Shown: positions 16,889-25,916, counted from the stretch's first letter. The stretch: 64,000 bases of DNA from Lachnospiraceae bacterium (GCA_009774395.1 VSNQ01000005.1:1-64000); one strand, 5' to 3'. The notes: a model not told the origin generated them from the letters alone. A program made the numbers and translations.

Positions 16889-16952
16889 ACTACATAATGC
16901 CAGCCATATCCGTTTAGCCAAGGCAGTACGATAAATTCTGGCATTATGTAGT
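16889..16952. repeat. Second palindrome family, perfect 15-base arms
   Basis: ACTACATAATGCCAG (16889-16903) and CTGGCATTATGTAGT (16938-16952) pair perfectly. The palindrome plus about 25 flanking bases recur in inverse orientation at 49425-49515 with about ten differences, several of them compensating between the arms. Confidence 0.65.
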
Positions 16953-16991
16953 ATCATTTATGAAAATAAATACCGAAAGGAGACGCCTATA

Positions 16992-17894
16992 ATGTATAAT
17001 CTACAGTCCAACAGCGCTGATTTTTATATAAGGCGCACCCAAGAACTGCTCTCAAGCGGTTATCCTGTGGATATTGTTACTATCGACTATTCCACAGATA
17101 ATGCAAATATCATATGCTGGCATAAGCATGATGAAATAGAATTTCAGTATATTTTGGAAGGACAAATTTCTATTTACTGTGACGAGGATACTATCTGTGC
17201 CAGCAAAGGCGATATTGTTTTCATTAATCAGGGGATTCGGCATTTTTCCTCGTCCGCCTGCTCACAACGGTGCCTGACTCGCTCCATCATTGCTAATCCC
17301 ACATTTATATTCGGTTTTGGTCAATCGAATATGCACCGAAAGTTTATTTATCCAGTGATACATTGCAGCACGCTAAAAAGCCTGTTGATTACGCCCACTG
17401 GCAATCATTATACCTCCTGTTATTCCAATATGCAGGAAATTTTCCAGCTAAATCAGGACAAGCCTTCGGGATATGAACTGCTGACAAAGGCGCACTTGCT
17501 GCAGCTTTGGAAGCTTTTATATGACAATCTTCCAGCAAGTGACACTGCGCCACCACACATTTTTACGCAGGATGAGCAGCGTGTGAAAAGCGCTGTTTCC
17601 TATATTCATCAGCACTTTAGAGAACCAATTACGCTTGAGGATATCGCAAATTCCATACTTGTCAGCAAAAGTGAATGCTGCCGCTGCTTTAAGCGCGTTA
17701 TGAATGCTACACCCTTTGAATACCTTTTGAAATACCGCATTCTGGAAACTGCCAGGCAAATGCACCAAAAAACAAACGCATCAATTTCTGAAATTGCGGG
17801 TTCCGCAGGTTTTAACAACACAAGTTATTACAACAAAATCTTTAAAAAACTAATGGGCTGCACACCAACGCAGTACCGCCAGTCCGTACAATGA
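16992..17894 (+). CDS. AraC-family transcriptional regulator (cupin sensor, HTH output)
   Basis: 300-residue regulator. Residues about 25-95 form a cupin-like ligand domain (WHKHDEIEFQYILEGQISIYCDE, KGDIVFINQG) and about 198-298 two AraC helix-turn-helix motifs (ITLEDIANSILVSKSECCRCFKRV and SISEIAGSAGFNNTSYYNKIFKKLMGCTPTQYR). It is transcribed divergently from araA, which suggests but does not prove control of arabinose use. AAAGGAG precedes the ATG. The probable promoter at 16707 is separated from the gene by two repeat elements in the leader. Confidence 0.92.
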   Translation: MYNLQSNSADFYIRRTQELLSSGYPVDIVTIDYSTDNANIICWHKHDEIEFQYILEGQISIYCDEDTICASKGDIVFINQGIRHFSSSACSQRCLTRSIIANPTFIFGFGQSNMHRKFIYPVIHCSTLKSLLITPTGNHYTSCYSNMQEIFQLNQDKPSGYELLTKAHLLQLWKLLYDNLPASDTAPPHIFTQDEQRVKSAVSYIHQHFREPITLEDIANSILVSKSECCRCFKRVMNATPFEYLLKYRILETARQMHQKTNASISEIAGSAGFNNTSYYNKIFKKLMGCTPTQYRQSVQ

Positions 17895-17976
17895 TCTTCC
17901 TTAATATTTTATAATATAAAACAGTTCTAAATTATTAAAATCCATTTATCATCCCAATATACTGGCGAGTTCTAAA

Positions 17977-18065
17977 ATTTGCCAATAACATCGACTCACG
18001 AGCGATAAGCTTTGCCGTTGACACATAGTATTCATGCGCTCGTGAGTCCGGTTAATTGGTAAATC
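17977..18065. repeat. Palindrome with perfect 12-base inner arms
   Basis: GACTCACGAGCG (17993-18004) pairs with CGCTCGTGAGTC (18037-18048); outer ATTTGCCAAT and ATTGGT sequences extend it. Downstream of the AraC-type gene. Confidence 0.55.
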
Positions 18066-18080
18066 TTAGTGATTGTAATG

Positions 18081-18337
18081 AACTGTAAATAAATAACTTG
18101 TTAATTTGACGCCATATATAGTAAACGCATTTTGTATTTGCGTTTTGACTTTTTGTATCTGCTGTGTATTCAATTAGATTTGGATGCAAAACGCAAAGGT
18201 ATAATTCGTTTACTATAAATGTCCATCTGCGGCATCAGATAATCGCAGGCGTAGTGGGCTACGTCAAGATTATCTGATGCCGCAGATGGACATTTATACA
18301 AGTCAATTTGATGAGTTATTTATTGACAGTTCCTAAT
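18081..18337. repeat. Palindromic repeat element interrupted by a second element
   Basis: Terminal repeats of about 32 bases (GAACTGTAAATAAATAACTT on the left, GACAGTTCCTAA at the right end) enclose a hairpin with perfect 27-base arms at 18218-18244 and 18270-18296 and the loop motif GGCGTAGTGGGCTACG. The right half recurs at 58559-58640. The left arm is interrupted by the element at 18120-18216. Confidence 0.65.
18120..18216. repeat. Miniature inverted-repeat element nested in the larger repeat
   Basis: 97 bases with ends TAGTAAACG and CGTTTACTA, flanked on both sides by TA as a possible target duplication. Removing it restores the left arm of the surrounding palindrome. A 31-base palindrome with the same ends is at 43720-43750. 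Confidence 0.6.
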
Positions 18338-18377
18338 GTATAGTTTTTATCTATAATCTAAACCTCTCTTGGTAAGT

Positions 18378-18411
18378 AAAGCCACAACCACAAGACAGTA
18401 GTAGTGGCTTT
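18378..18411. terminator. Convergent terminator-like hairpin
   Basis: AAAGCCAC (18378-18385) pairs with GTGGCTTT (18404-18411), between the 3' ends of the AraC-type gene and the small membrane protein gene. T-rich flanks are short, so efficiency is uncertain. Confidence 0.45.
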
Positions 18412-18417
18412 TCATTA

Positions 18418-18633
18418 TTATGTAAGAACATTTAATGCGACCTTAAAGCATTTGCTTCCCAATGGGATTAGCAGTATTGTAATACTCAAAGTAAGGCCAA
18501 GGCATACGAGTAATATAGCAATCGGCAGTTTAATAAATATCCATATTGCAGCTGACAACAATGCTCCGGTAATGTGAAAACCCAGCCAAAACAAAAATGT
18601 CAGAATTGCCAAAGTAATAAGTATCTCCAACAT
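18418..18633 (-). CDS. Small membrane protein
   Basis: 71 residues, almost entirely hydrophobic, with two to three membrane-spanning stretches (LITLAILTFLFWLGFHITGA, then AIWIFIKLPIAILLVCLGLT and the following Ile/Leu-rich run). An excellent GGAAGGAG four bases before the ATG argues it is real. It lies 14 bases after the hydrolase gene and completes a three-gene unit. Function unknown; it could anchor or regulate the secreted hydrolase. Confidence 0.7.
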   Translation of the reverse strand: MLEILITLAILTFLFWLGFHITGALLSAAIWIFIKLPIAILLVCLGLTLSITILLIPLGSKCFKVALNVLT

Positions 18634-18647
18634 ATTGCTCCTTCCTT

Positions 18648-19496
18648 TTATTTCGATGTTTCAACGGACAGTTCTCTCCCATTTGACTTGACGATTATGT
18701 CACCATCACGATCTGTTCGGTATAACATTGGTTTCCATGTCTTACTGTCCAGCAAATCTAATGTTTCCTGATGTGGATGACCGTAGGGGTTTCCTGTACC
18801 TACTGAAATAATTGCATAATCCGGCATGAAAGTACGTAGGAAATTATACAAAGTTCCTGTATAAGAGCCGTGATGGGGCATCTTAATCAAATCAATTTTA
18901 TATACTTCGTCAGATTCACTTTGGAACTTTTCTGCAATTCTGGCTTGTGCGGAATCTTCAATATCACCAGTAAACAAGAATTTCGTATCCCCATATGTAA
19001 TTATTAGCACCAAGGAATCATTATCCTCTTCTGAACTTACATCAACAACTTCCACAATGGCACTACCTAACTCATACGCATCTCCATCTGCAGGTATCGT
19101 TATAGAAGCTCCATTTATACCAAGTTCATGCTCAAACATTCTGAAAGTTTCTGTCTTGCTGTAATCCGAATTGCATAACATAATGTCAATCGTCGATGCA
19201 TATGTCAGGGCTTTCATCAGGCCACCATAATGATCGGTATGAAGATGTGATACTACCAATATATCAAGATGCTGGATACCATTTTCTTTAAGGACATTAT
19301 ACACTTTATCACCTGCAGATATATCACCGCCATCAATCAGCATATAGTGGTCGTCACACTCAACCAATGCTCCATCACCTTGACCAACATCAATGAACTG
19401 GATGCTGAATGTTGAGTTTCTATCTTGCTTTGAGCAGGAACAAAGGCATAAAAATATTGCAATTAACAGTATAAACGCCAATATTTTTTTCTTCAT
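18648..19496 (-). CDS. Secreted ComEC-like metallo-beta-lactamase-fold hydrolase (lipoprotein)
   Basis: 282 residues with a signal peptide ending in a lipobox-like LCSC (Cys21), so probably anchored outside the membrane. The metallo-beta-lactamase fold follows: FIDVGQGDGALVE, HLHTDH (84-89) as zinc ligands, FLFTGDIE and KMPHHGS. It resembles the soluble hydrolase domain of the DNA-uptake protein ComEC but has no channel domain. It overlaps the upstream lipoprotein gene by 4 bases (ATGA). Likely a nuclease or phosphodiesterase; the substrate is unknown. Confidence 0.88.
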   Translation of the reverse strand: MKKKILAFILLIAIFLCLCSCSKQDRNSTFSIQFIDVGQGDGALVECDDHYMLIDGGDISAGDKVYNVLKENGIQHLDILVVSHLHTDHYGGLMKALTYASTIDIMLCNSDYSKTETFRMFEHELGINGASITIPADGDAYELGSAIVEVVDVSSEEDNDSLVLIITYGDTKFLFTGDIEDSAQARIAEKFQSESDEVYKIDLIKMPHHGSYTGTLYNFLRTFMPDYAIISVGTGNPYGHPHQETLDLLDSKTWKPMLYRTDRDGDIIVKSNGRELSVETSK

Positions 19497-21472
19497 TCTC
19501 CAAACACCACCTTATCTGAAAAAATCCAATTCTCCTTAAATTCCACTACTTTGAATTGGAATAAGAGTGGATCATTTTCATCATCGTTGATGATTTTGAC
19601 CGTAACTTTTGAATTTGCTGTCCATTTGTAATCATCCATAGACTTGCTAGAAACATGGGACAGGAAGTTATCAAAATCATTTCCTCTTTCTACCTTTGTT
19701 ACGATGCAGTCATCGAAAGTTATGGACTTGCCACCCTCTTTAGCGACAACAACAATCTCAGAATCCGCAGTCAGCAGATACGCTGGAATGATTATTTCGT
19801 TCTTGTTGAAATCAATGCTATAATTGGACACTTCGGCAGAGAAGGAGTATCGATCATTGATTGGTTTCACGAGGAATACACCGTTGCTGTCAGTTTGCAG
19901 AATAGCTTCAATTTTTTCTTGCTCCTTGCTACTGATGTTCATTTCATCAGCAAGAGTAAACAAAAGGTCACAATTCAAAATCAGTGGCTCATAAAGGACA
20001 GGCAGTTCAGATTTTCTGTCTTTCTGCAATTTTTTGTTATAAGCTTTCAGTCGTTTCAACTCTGCTTTGTATTCTATTTCAGCGTCTTTTTTCTCGTCCT
20101 CCGGCATAAAACGATAGTCTGGTTCTTCGATAGTCAGTTCCTTTACGTTAGAAAGATATGTTTCATTCAGAGAACACTGCTCATCCAAAAGAATCGTGAC
20201 ATTATCGTAGGCGATATTATACGCAGTTTCCAGATGCTCACGGTTACTTGTTTTTGCATAGAGGTCAAGATATACCTGCGCTGCAAAATAGCGAACAGAC
20301 CATTCCTCAGTAGTTGTATTTTCGATGATGGAATCAGCAAATGCTTCTATGTTGGTAACATAGTCATCACCGGAATAGACTTCCTGAGCAGCTACGATGA
20401 CCTTAGGAAGAATCTGCACGTAGTTGTAGTCCTTACGGTAGATGCCAGTAGCCAACTCATTATAGCGATCTACGCAGTCCAAGCATTCCTGGTACTGCGA
20501 AGTTTCGTAATAACAAGCTGCAAGTTCAAGCCAATAATTGCCAAGCAGTTTATATGTACTTTCCTCAGATTCCAAACGACGAATTTTTTGCTGGACAGAT
20601 TCTATTGCACAGATTTCGGCAAAGTTTTCTATAGCTTTCTCGTTTAGCGTCAGCTTTCCGTCCAAACCATATTCCTGAACAATGTCAACCATGTAATCAA
20701 AGGCTCTTTCACGGTTTTTCTGAATAGCCGCCATTTCTTCGTCATCCAGTTCCCATCCGCTCATCAAAAATTCCTGATCTGTAGCTTCATTTGCACTCTT
20801 ATAGTTGCTGTAAGAGTCCACCACTGTGTATACAACACTTGTAGCAAGCTTTTTCCAATTGAAAGAATTCGTCATCGACAGGATAGCAAGAGGATCTGGA
20901 ACTGCACTTCTGATGGCAGCCGCTTTGTCCTGATTGTAGATATACTGCAAACGATCCCTCTTCACAGAAATGTTGATATAAGTATCAATAATATCTCTCA
21001 AGTTTTTCAAATGATCCTGGGTAATTTCATCAATGGCTCCAGGATTAATATCATTGAGTAATGAGGTATAAATATCATCTAAAATCAAGCGGTTATTTTT
21101 AGAGATACGAATCTCCTCGGCGGTAATGGCAAGATAATACAGCATAGAGAAAGAGTTTCTCTGCTGTTTAGTCAAACCATACTCATCTTTCTGTTCTTCC
21201 GGCGGAATTTCAGCCGTCGACTCAGTAGGTTCCTCCATTGGTTCTTTTGTTGGAGGCGTTGTATCTTCTGGTTCTGTTGCAACGGAAGTGTCGGTTAGTT
21301 CTTCTGCCGAAGTTGTCATGTTCTCTGATGGATCAGTTGTTTTCTGCTTAACAGAATGAACAACTTCATCCGTGGTTGCAGGCTTCGTGTTTGTACCACA
21401 TCCGGCAAGGGACATAATAATTGATGTGGTAAGGATCATTGCCATGATACGCATTATTCTTGTTTGTTTCAT
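19493..21472 (-). CDS. Large lipoprotein with TPR-like helical region
   Basis: 659 residues. Signal peptide with lipobox SLAGC (Cys25), then a Thr/Glu/Pro-rich linker (about 30-95), a long helical region with TPR-like pairs (for example YWLELAACYYETSQYQECLDC near 315) and a beta-rich C-terminal part. No enzymatic motif seen. It is translationally coupled to the secreted hydrolase, which suggests the two act together at the cell surface. AGGAAGAG-type ribosome site upstream of the ATG. No named family recognised. Confidence 0.75.
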   Translation of the reverse strand: MKQTRIMRIMAMILTTSIIMSLAGCGTNTKPATTDEVVHSVKQKTTDPSENMTTSAEELTDTSVATEPEDTTPPTKEPMEEPTESTAEIPPEEQKDEYGLTKQQRNSFSMLYYLAITAEEIRISKNNRLILDDIYTSLLNDINPGAIDEITQDHLKNLRDIIDTYINISVKRDRLQYIYNQDKAAAIRSAVPDPLAILSMTNSFNWKKLATSVVYTVVDSYSNYKSANEATDQEFLMSGWELDDEEMAAIQKNRERAFDYMVDIVQEYGLDGKLTLNEKAIENFAEICAIESVQQKIRRLESEESTYKLLGNYWLELAACYYETSQYQECLDCVDRYNELATGIYRKDYNYVQILPKVIVAAQEVYSGDDYVTNIEAFADSIIENTTTEEWSVRYFAAQVYLDLYAKTSNREHLETAYNIAYDNVTILLDEQCSLNETYLSNVKELTIEEPDYRFMPEDEKKDAEIEYKAELKRLKAYNKKLQKDRKSELPVLYEPLILNCDLLFTLADEMNISSKEQEKIEAILQTDSNGVFLVKPINDRYSFSAEVSNYSIDFNKNEIIIPAYLLTADSEIVVVAKEGGKSITFDDCIVTKVERGNDFDNFLSHVSSKSMDDYKWTANSKVTVKIINDDENDPLLFQFKVVEFKENWIFSDKVVFGE

Positions 21473-21590
21473 TTTCTTCTCTTCCTCCTGAAAGGGGTAG
21501 TGTCAAACCTGCTACCAAATTTTTATATCCAAAACATCACAAACGAACACCGTCTTAAAGTGCCCGCGCAGATAAAAAGATTAACTTCCC

Positions 21591-22673
21591 TTACATTTCC
21601 TCCAAACACGTTTCCCACTCTTTGCAGACCTTTTCCGGTGCAAGCCTTTCTGCTATTTTAGAAGCATTTTCTGCAAGTTTATGGGCATATTCCTCATCTG
21701 CAAGAATCCTTCGGAATGCGTCGGACAACGCATAAGCGTCCCCAACCGGCACTAATATGCCGTTAACGCCGTCTTCTATCAGCTCAGCAGCGCCGCCGCA
21801 TGGGCAGTCCGTTGATATCACGGGCAGTCCAAGTGCCATTGCTTCAATAACAGAATTGGGCATTCCCTCCGTATTGGAAGTGCAGGCAAATATCCTCGCT
21901 TTGCGAATCCGATCTGCGACATCCGTTACGCTGCCCGGCAGGGAAATCCTATCAGAAAGCCCTTTTTCCTCCACCAAGTTTTCGAGTTTGGAGCGCAGTT
22001 CTCCCTCTCCGTATATTATTAATTCTGTCGTTGGGTATTCCGCCGCAATCTTTGCAAACGCATGGATTAACATCGCATGGTTTTTATTTTCATCAAGACG
22101 CCCTGCCGCCACAATAACATCTTCGCGCACGCCAAGGTAGCGCTTATTTAAAAACTGTGGATTGATTGGATTGGGTAAAATTCTGCTTTTTTTCTGTACC
22201 GCTTTGGGGAAAAAATTCTGTGCCTGCTTTGTCTGCAAAATCACCCTATCCGCAAAGCGAAACAGAAACTTTGCTAACAGCCGCAATAGTCTTCCCGCAT
22301 ACTCCATTGTTGGTTCTCCGCGCACAGAAACTGCCACTTTTGCAGGCAAAAAAGCCGTTGTTACAATCGCCATTAAATTATTTTTGCCAAGGAACGAAAG
22401 CACCACATCCGGCTTATACGCCTTCCAAATCTCCCGCAGTTCTGTAAAACGTACGCAAAAATTATGAATCCGCCCGCCTTGTAACTGGGATTCGTCCGGT
22501 TCCGAATAAATGCGCCTGATTTCCGGTAAGAGGTCATATTCCTTCTCACGCTTGTATTGTGTTATAATAATTACATCATATCCCTGCCCATGAAAATATT
22601 CTGCTAAATTCAGCATTACCCGCTCTGAACCGCCTTTTTGCAGGGAATTGATAAACAATGCTATCCGTTTCAC
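21591..22673 (-). CDS. GT4-family glycosyltransferase
   Basis: 360-residue GT-B retaining transferase, last gene of the glycan locus. The N-terminus NSLQKGGSERVMLNLAEYF is typical of the WbnE/CapJ-like GT4 group; the nucleotide-sugar site has SNTEGMPNSVIEAMALGLP with the E-x7-E pair. Start is GTG with AAAGGAGG upstream. The closest relative in the window is the GT4 at 24807-25916, suggesting duplication. Donor and acceptor cannot be told. Confidence 0.92.
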   Translation of the reverse strand: MKRIALFINSLQKGGSERVMLNLAEYFHGQGYDVIIITQYKREKEYDLLPEIRRIYSEPDESQLQGGRIHNFCVRFTELREIWKAYKPDVVLSFLGKNNLMAIVTTAFLPAKVAVSVRGEPTMEYAGRLLRLLAKFLFRFADRVILQTKQAQNFFPKAVQKKSRILPNPINPQFLNKRYLGVREDVIVAAGRLDENKNHAMLIHAFAKIAAEYPTTELIIYGEGELRSKLENLVEEKGLSDRISLPGSVTDVADRIRKARIFACTSNTEGMPNSVIEAMALGLPVISTDCPCGGAAELIEDGVNGILVPVGDAYALSDAFRRILADEEYAHKLAENASKIAERLAPEKVCKEWETCLEEM

Positions 22674-22773
22674 TGATATAACCTCCTTTCATTTCCATTT
22701 GTCGTTCCGTCCACGTATTTTGCACACGACCGCATAAGGAATTTAGCCGCTTTGCGGCATACTTTTTTATACG

Positions 22774-22795
22774 TTTTCCTTAATGTGACAGCCCC
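22774..22795. repeat. Fragment of the palindromic repeat found at 45.9 kb
   Basis: The 22 bases ending GTGACAGCCCC are the near-exact reverse complement of the left arm of the element at 45849-45969. They lie in the gap between the AsnB-type gene and the next GT4. Confidence 0.4.
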
Positions 22796-22829
22796 TTGAC
22801 TATAACAGTGCTACATCCATAACTTATAT

Positions 22830-24710
22830 TTATGCCATATACGTCCGATACCACTGCTGGAATACAAAGAATGCCCAGAACACTTTCGAAAAATTCTCGC
22901 CGGACGAAGGGCCTTTATCTCCTGTACGCAGATATTTTTGCAAAAAGGAATGTACATAATCCGCATCAAAGATTCCCTGCCGTTTTAAAAAATCCATATC
23001 GCACATATCGGTGAGCTGCTCTTTTAATGCACCACGCAGCCATTTATCAAGAGGCACACTAAAACCCACCTTGGGGCGATCCAACAGTTTCTGCGGAATA
23101 TAATCATAGGCAATATCTTTTAAGATTCTTTTTTTCACTCCATCTGCATATTTATATTCATGGGGCAGACGATACGAAAACTCCATTACATTGACATCGA
23201 GAATCGGGCATCTTGTTTCTATAGAATATTTCATAGAAGCGCGGTCAACTTTGCAGAGAATATCCGCTGGAAGGTACGTTTCTTCGTCAAGCAGCATCCG
23301 TCTAGCCTGCCAGTCGTCCTCCTGGTATCTTGACTCTATGCGGTAGCGAAACGGAAGCCCCTCATCTGCAAGCATTTTGTCGATAACGCGGGTATATGCA
23401 CTGCTTCCTAGCTGTGTCTTTGTTTCTATATCGTGGTTTCCTGCAATTGCCTGCACACGCAGCGGCAGCCGATCCAAAAGCCGAATCTGCTTTAATATCG
23501 GCAGATTACAGATTCCATATGCAATACGCCCCAGCATATCCAGTTTCTGTGCTTGTGCCACACGGTCATATACATTGTAGCCGCAGAAAAACTCATCCCC
23601 GCCATCCCCCGACAATACTACTGTGACATCTTTTGCCGCCAACTGACTCACCAGCATAGAGGGTATCTGTGAACTGTCCGCAAAAGGTTCATCATAATAT
23701 TGGGGAATACTCTCCACCATTTGAAACATGGCATCTTCGTCAATATAAAGTTCTGTATGCTTTGTTCCCAGATACTTCGCCACTTTCTTCGCATAGCGCG
23801 CCTCATTGTAGCGTTCCTCCTGAAACCCGATAGAATATGTTCTGACAGGCTCAATACTTGCCTGCTGCGCCAATGCCGTCACCAACGAAGAATCATAGCC
23901 ACCGCTTAAGAAAGTCCCCACAGGTACATCTGCAATCATCCGTTTTTCCACGCTGTCCTGCAAAATCCGCTTTAACGCCTCCTTTGCCTCCTGATAAGTG
24001 CCTGCCTTTTCCTGCTTTTTTTTATGATATATCGTCGCAATATCCCAATATTTCCATTTTTGGGTTTTACCGCCGCCGAACTTTACAATTTCTCCCGGCG
24101 CAACTTTGTATACATTTTCAAAAATCGTTTCTGGCGCGCCAATGCATTGTTGATATAGATATCTTCTTACCACTACCCTTTGAATCGTGCGCGGAAAATC
24201 CGGATACGCCATAATAGGTTTTAACTCTGAAGCAAATACAAGGTTTTCGCCATCCTGCCAGTAATACAGTGGCTTTTTACCAATTCTGTCACGCACAAGA
24301 AACAATTCATCCGTTTCCTTATCATATAGCGCAATGGCAAACATTCCCTGAAAATAGTCAATACAAGATATCCCCCATTTAAGATATGCCGCCAAAATCA
24401 CTTCGGTGTCACAATTTGACTGAAAAGGATAATCATGCAGTTTCTGCCGCAGTTCTTGAAAGTTATAGATTTCACCATTAAAGGTAATCACAAGTCGATC
24501 GTTACTGGAATGCATTGGCTGATGTCCCAATATCGACAAATCCAATATTGATAAACGACGCTGCGCTAGTCCCACAAAATATCCCTGCCGTGCCGGAAAA
24601 ATCTCCTCCCCACTGTCATTTGGTCCCCTATGGTACATGGTATCATTCATTTTTTTTAACTGCTCCTGCGTTATACATTTCTTGGAAACAAAACCGCATA
24701 TTCCGCACAT
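22830..24710 (-). CDS. asnB: AsnB-type glutamine amidotransferase (asparagine synthase family)
   Basis: 626 residues. N-terminal class II glutaminase with nucleophile Cys2 (MCGICGF), RRLSILDLS and FNGEIYNF; C-terminal synthetase domain with PP-loop FLSGGYDSS and GDGGDEFFCGY. The ATG at 24710 is required to expose Cys2 and has GGGAGGTG six bases upstream; the GTG three codons earlier overlaps that site. Flanked on both sides by glycosyltransferases, it more likely amidates a sugar carboxylate (as WbpS is thought to do for GalNAcA in Pseudomonas O6) than makes free asparagine. That role is inferred from context. Confidence 0.92.
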   Translation of the reverse strand: MCGICGFVSKKCITQEQLKKMNDTMYHRGPNDSGEEIFPARQGYFVGLAQRRLSILDLSILGHQPMHSSNDRLVITFNGEIYNFQELRQKLHDYPFQSNCDTEVILAAYLKWGISCIDYFQGMFAIALYDKETDELFLVRDRIGKKPLYYWQDGENLVFASELKPIMAYPDFPRTIQRVVVRRYLYQQCIGAPETIFENVYKVAPGEIVKFGGGKTQKWKYWDIATIYHKKKQEKAGTYQEAKEALKRILQDSVEKRMIADVPVGTFLSGGYDSSLVTALAQQASIEPVRTYSIGFQEERYNEARYAKKVAKYLGTKHTELYIDEDAMFQMVESIPQYYDEPFADSSQIPSMLVSQLAAKDVTVVLSGDGGDEFFCGYNVYDRVAQAQKLDMLGRIAYGICNLPILKQIRLLDRLPLRVQAIAGNHDIETKTQLGSSAYTRVIDKMLADEGLPFRYRIESRYQEDDWQARRMLLDEETYLPADILCKVDRASMKYSIETRCPILDVNVMEFSYRLPHEYKYADGVKKRILKDIAYDYIPQKLLDRPKVGFSVPLDKWLRGALKEQLTDMCDMDFLKRQGIFDADYVHSFLQKYLRTGDKGPSSGENFSKVFWAFFVFQQWYRTYMA

Positions 24711-24760
24711 CGACTGCACCTCCCTCTATTCTGCTTTTCTCTTACTAAAACTGCTACACT

Positions 24761-24798
24761 GAGGAACTATTTAAAAGTTATTTCTTAACAACTCCTAA
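24761..24798. repeat. Short palindromic repeat remnant
   Basis: GAGGAACTATTTAAAAGTTA with AACTCCTAA at the other end pairs imperfectly and shares the TTAGGA-AACT-AAGAAATAAC pattern of the element at 60844-61016. Confidence 0.4.
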
Positions 24799-24806
24799 AG
24801 AATATT

Positions 24807-25916
24807 TTACGTTTTCTGCCTGCCGCAAATTTCCTCAATATATGCTTTCCACTCTAAGAAAATTGTATCTGCACTGGCAGTTTCGCCGATTTTTGCCGCC
24901 TCACGCCCCAGCTTTTCCGCAAAATCCCTGTCCTCAATCAGTCGATTTATCGCTGCTGCCAACGCATCGGGGTCTTTTATCGGAACCAAAAGCCCATTCT
25001 CTTCGGAACGAATCACCATTCTCGGGCCGCCGGGCGGGCAGTCCGTCGCAACTACGGGCAGACCAAGCGCCATTGCTTCTAACATTACATTCGGCATTCC
25101 CTCGTAATTGGAGGAGAATGCCGCTACCGCACCGCAGCGCAAATCTTTTTCCAACTGACTACTGCTGCCCATTAAGCAAATAAACTCCGCCGCCTGATTT
25201 TTCGCTATCAATTGTTCTAAGTGCTCTTTCGTACCATCCCCTGCATCCCCACCAAAAATTTTCAGGGTATAATCAGGGTGCTTTTGATGCACCTGCAAAA
25301 ATGCTTCGATTAACATCCTCTGGTTTTTAAAGGCAACAAGCCTTCCGGAATGAACAACAGTTTTTTCTCGCTCTTGGGGTATTGGATTTCCAATAAATTT
25401 TTCATTAATCGGGTTTAAAATAATCCTTGATTTTGCCTGCAGCCCTTTAGGAAAGTAAGCCTTCTGCTCCGGCGTCTGGAATACACAGCCTGCGGCACGC
25501 CCAAACAGCAGCGCAATCTGTATCTTATCCGACCACGCATCATAATAGCCAATCGGGTTGTTGCGAATGGATATTACCACCGGAATTTTTGTACCGACTG
25601 CAGCGGTTAATGCCCTATAATTGGCACGTCTTGCAAACGCCAGTACGATATCGGGCTGCACTTCCTTTAAAAATTTTCTTAAATTTGTGATTCTGTCAAG
25701 GAACTGTTTCACACGACAATGTTTTTTCTGTGTTTCAGACAAGCCAACATGGACACGCTGGATGCGATTGTCTATTTCATACTCATCGGTTCCCTGCCAC
25801 TCTGTCGCAATATAAACCTGATAACCATGTGCCGCAAACTGCCTAGACAGATTGGCAACCACGCGCTCTGCCCCGCCTCGTTCCAAGCAATTTAAGTGAA
25901 ATACGATTTTCTTCAT
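24807..25916 (-). CDS. GT4-family glycosyltransferase
   Basis: 369 residues, GT-B fold. Starts MKKIVFHLNCLERGGAERVVANLSRQF; donor site SSNYEGMPNVMLEAMALGLP with E-x7-E. Similar in length and motif wording to the transferase at 21591-22673. Expected to add one sugar to the lipid-linked repeat unit on the cytosolic membrane face. Specificity unknown. Confidence 0.92.
   Translation of the reverse strand: MKKIVFHLNCLERGGAERVVANLSRQFAAHGYQVYIATEWQGTDEYEIDNRIQRVHVGLSETQKKHCRVKQFLDRITNLRKFLKEVQPDIVLAFARRANYRALTAAVGTKIPVVISIRNNPIGYYDAWSDKIQIALLFGRAAGCVFQTPEQKAYFPKGLQAKSRIILNPINEKFIGNPIPQEREKTVVHSGRLVAFKNQRMLIEAFLQVHQKHPDYTLKIFGGDAGDGTKEHLEQLIAKNQAAEFICLMGSSSQLEKDLRCGAVAAFSSNYEGMPNVMLEAMALGLPVVATDCPPGGPRMVIRSEENGLLVPIKDPDALAAAINRLIEDRDFAEKLGREAAKIGETASADTIFLEWKAYIEEICGRQKT

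Larger units (their letters stand above)
17895..18417. other. Intergenic region made mostly of palindromes
   Basis: No gene seen. It holds a palindrome at 17977-18065, a 257-base repeat element (18081-18337) that itself contains an inserted second element, and a convergent terminator-like hairpin (18378-18411). Confidence 0.6.

Noticed and set aside
15039..17894. Arabinose operon (araBAD)
   Set aside because: Only araA and a divergent AraC-type regulator are present; no kinase, epimerase or transporter flanks them.
19655..20647. 330-codon plus-strand frame opposite the large lipoprotein
   Set aside because: Antisense to a gene with a signal peptide, lipobox and operon coupling; the translation is Phe/Ile/Val-rich without recognisable domains.
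22830..24710. Housekeeping asparagine biosynthesis as the role of the AsnB-like gene
   Set aside because: Not excluded, but the position among glycosyltransferases and the epimerase/dehydrogenase pair make sugar amidation more likely; listed as an inference.
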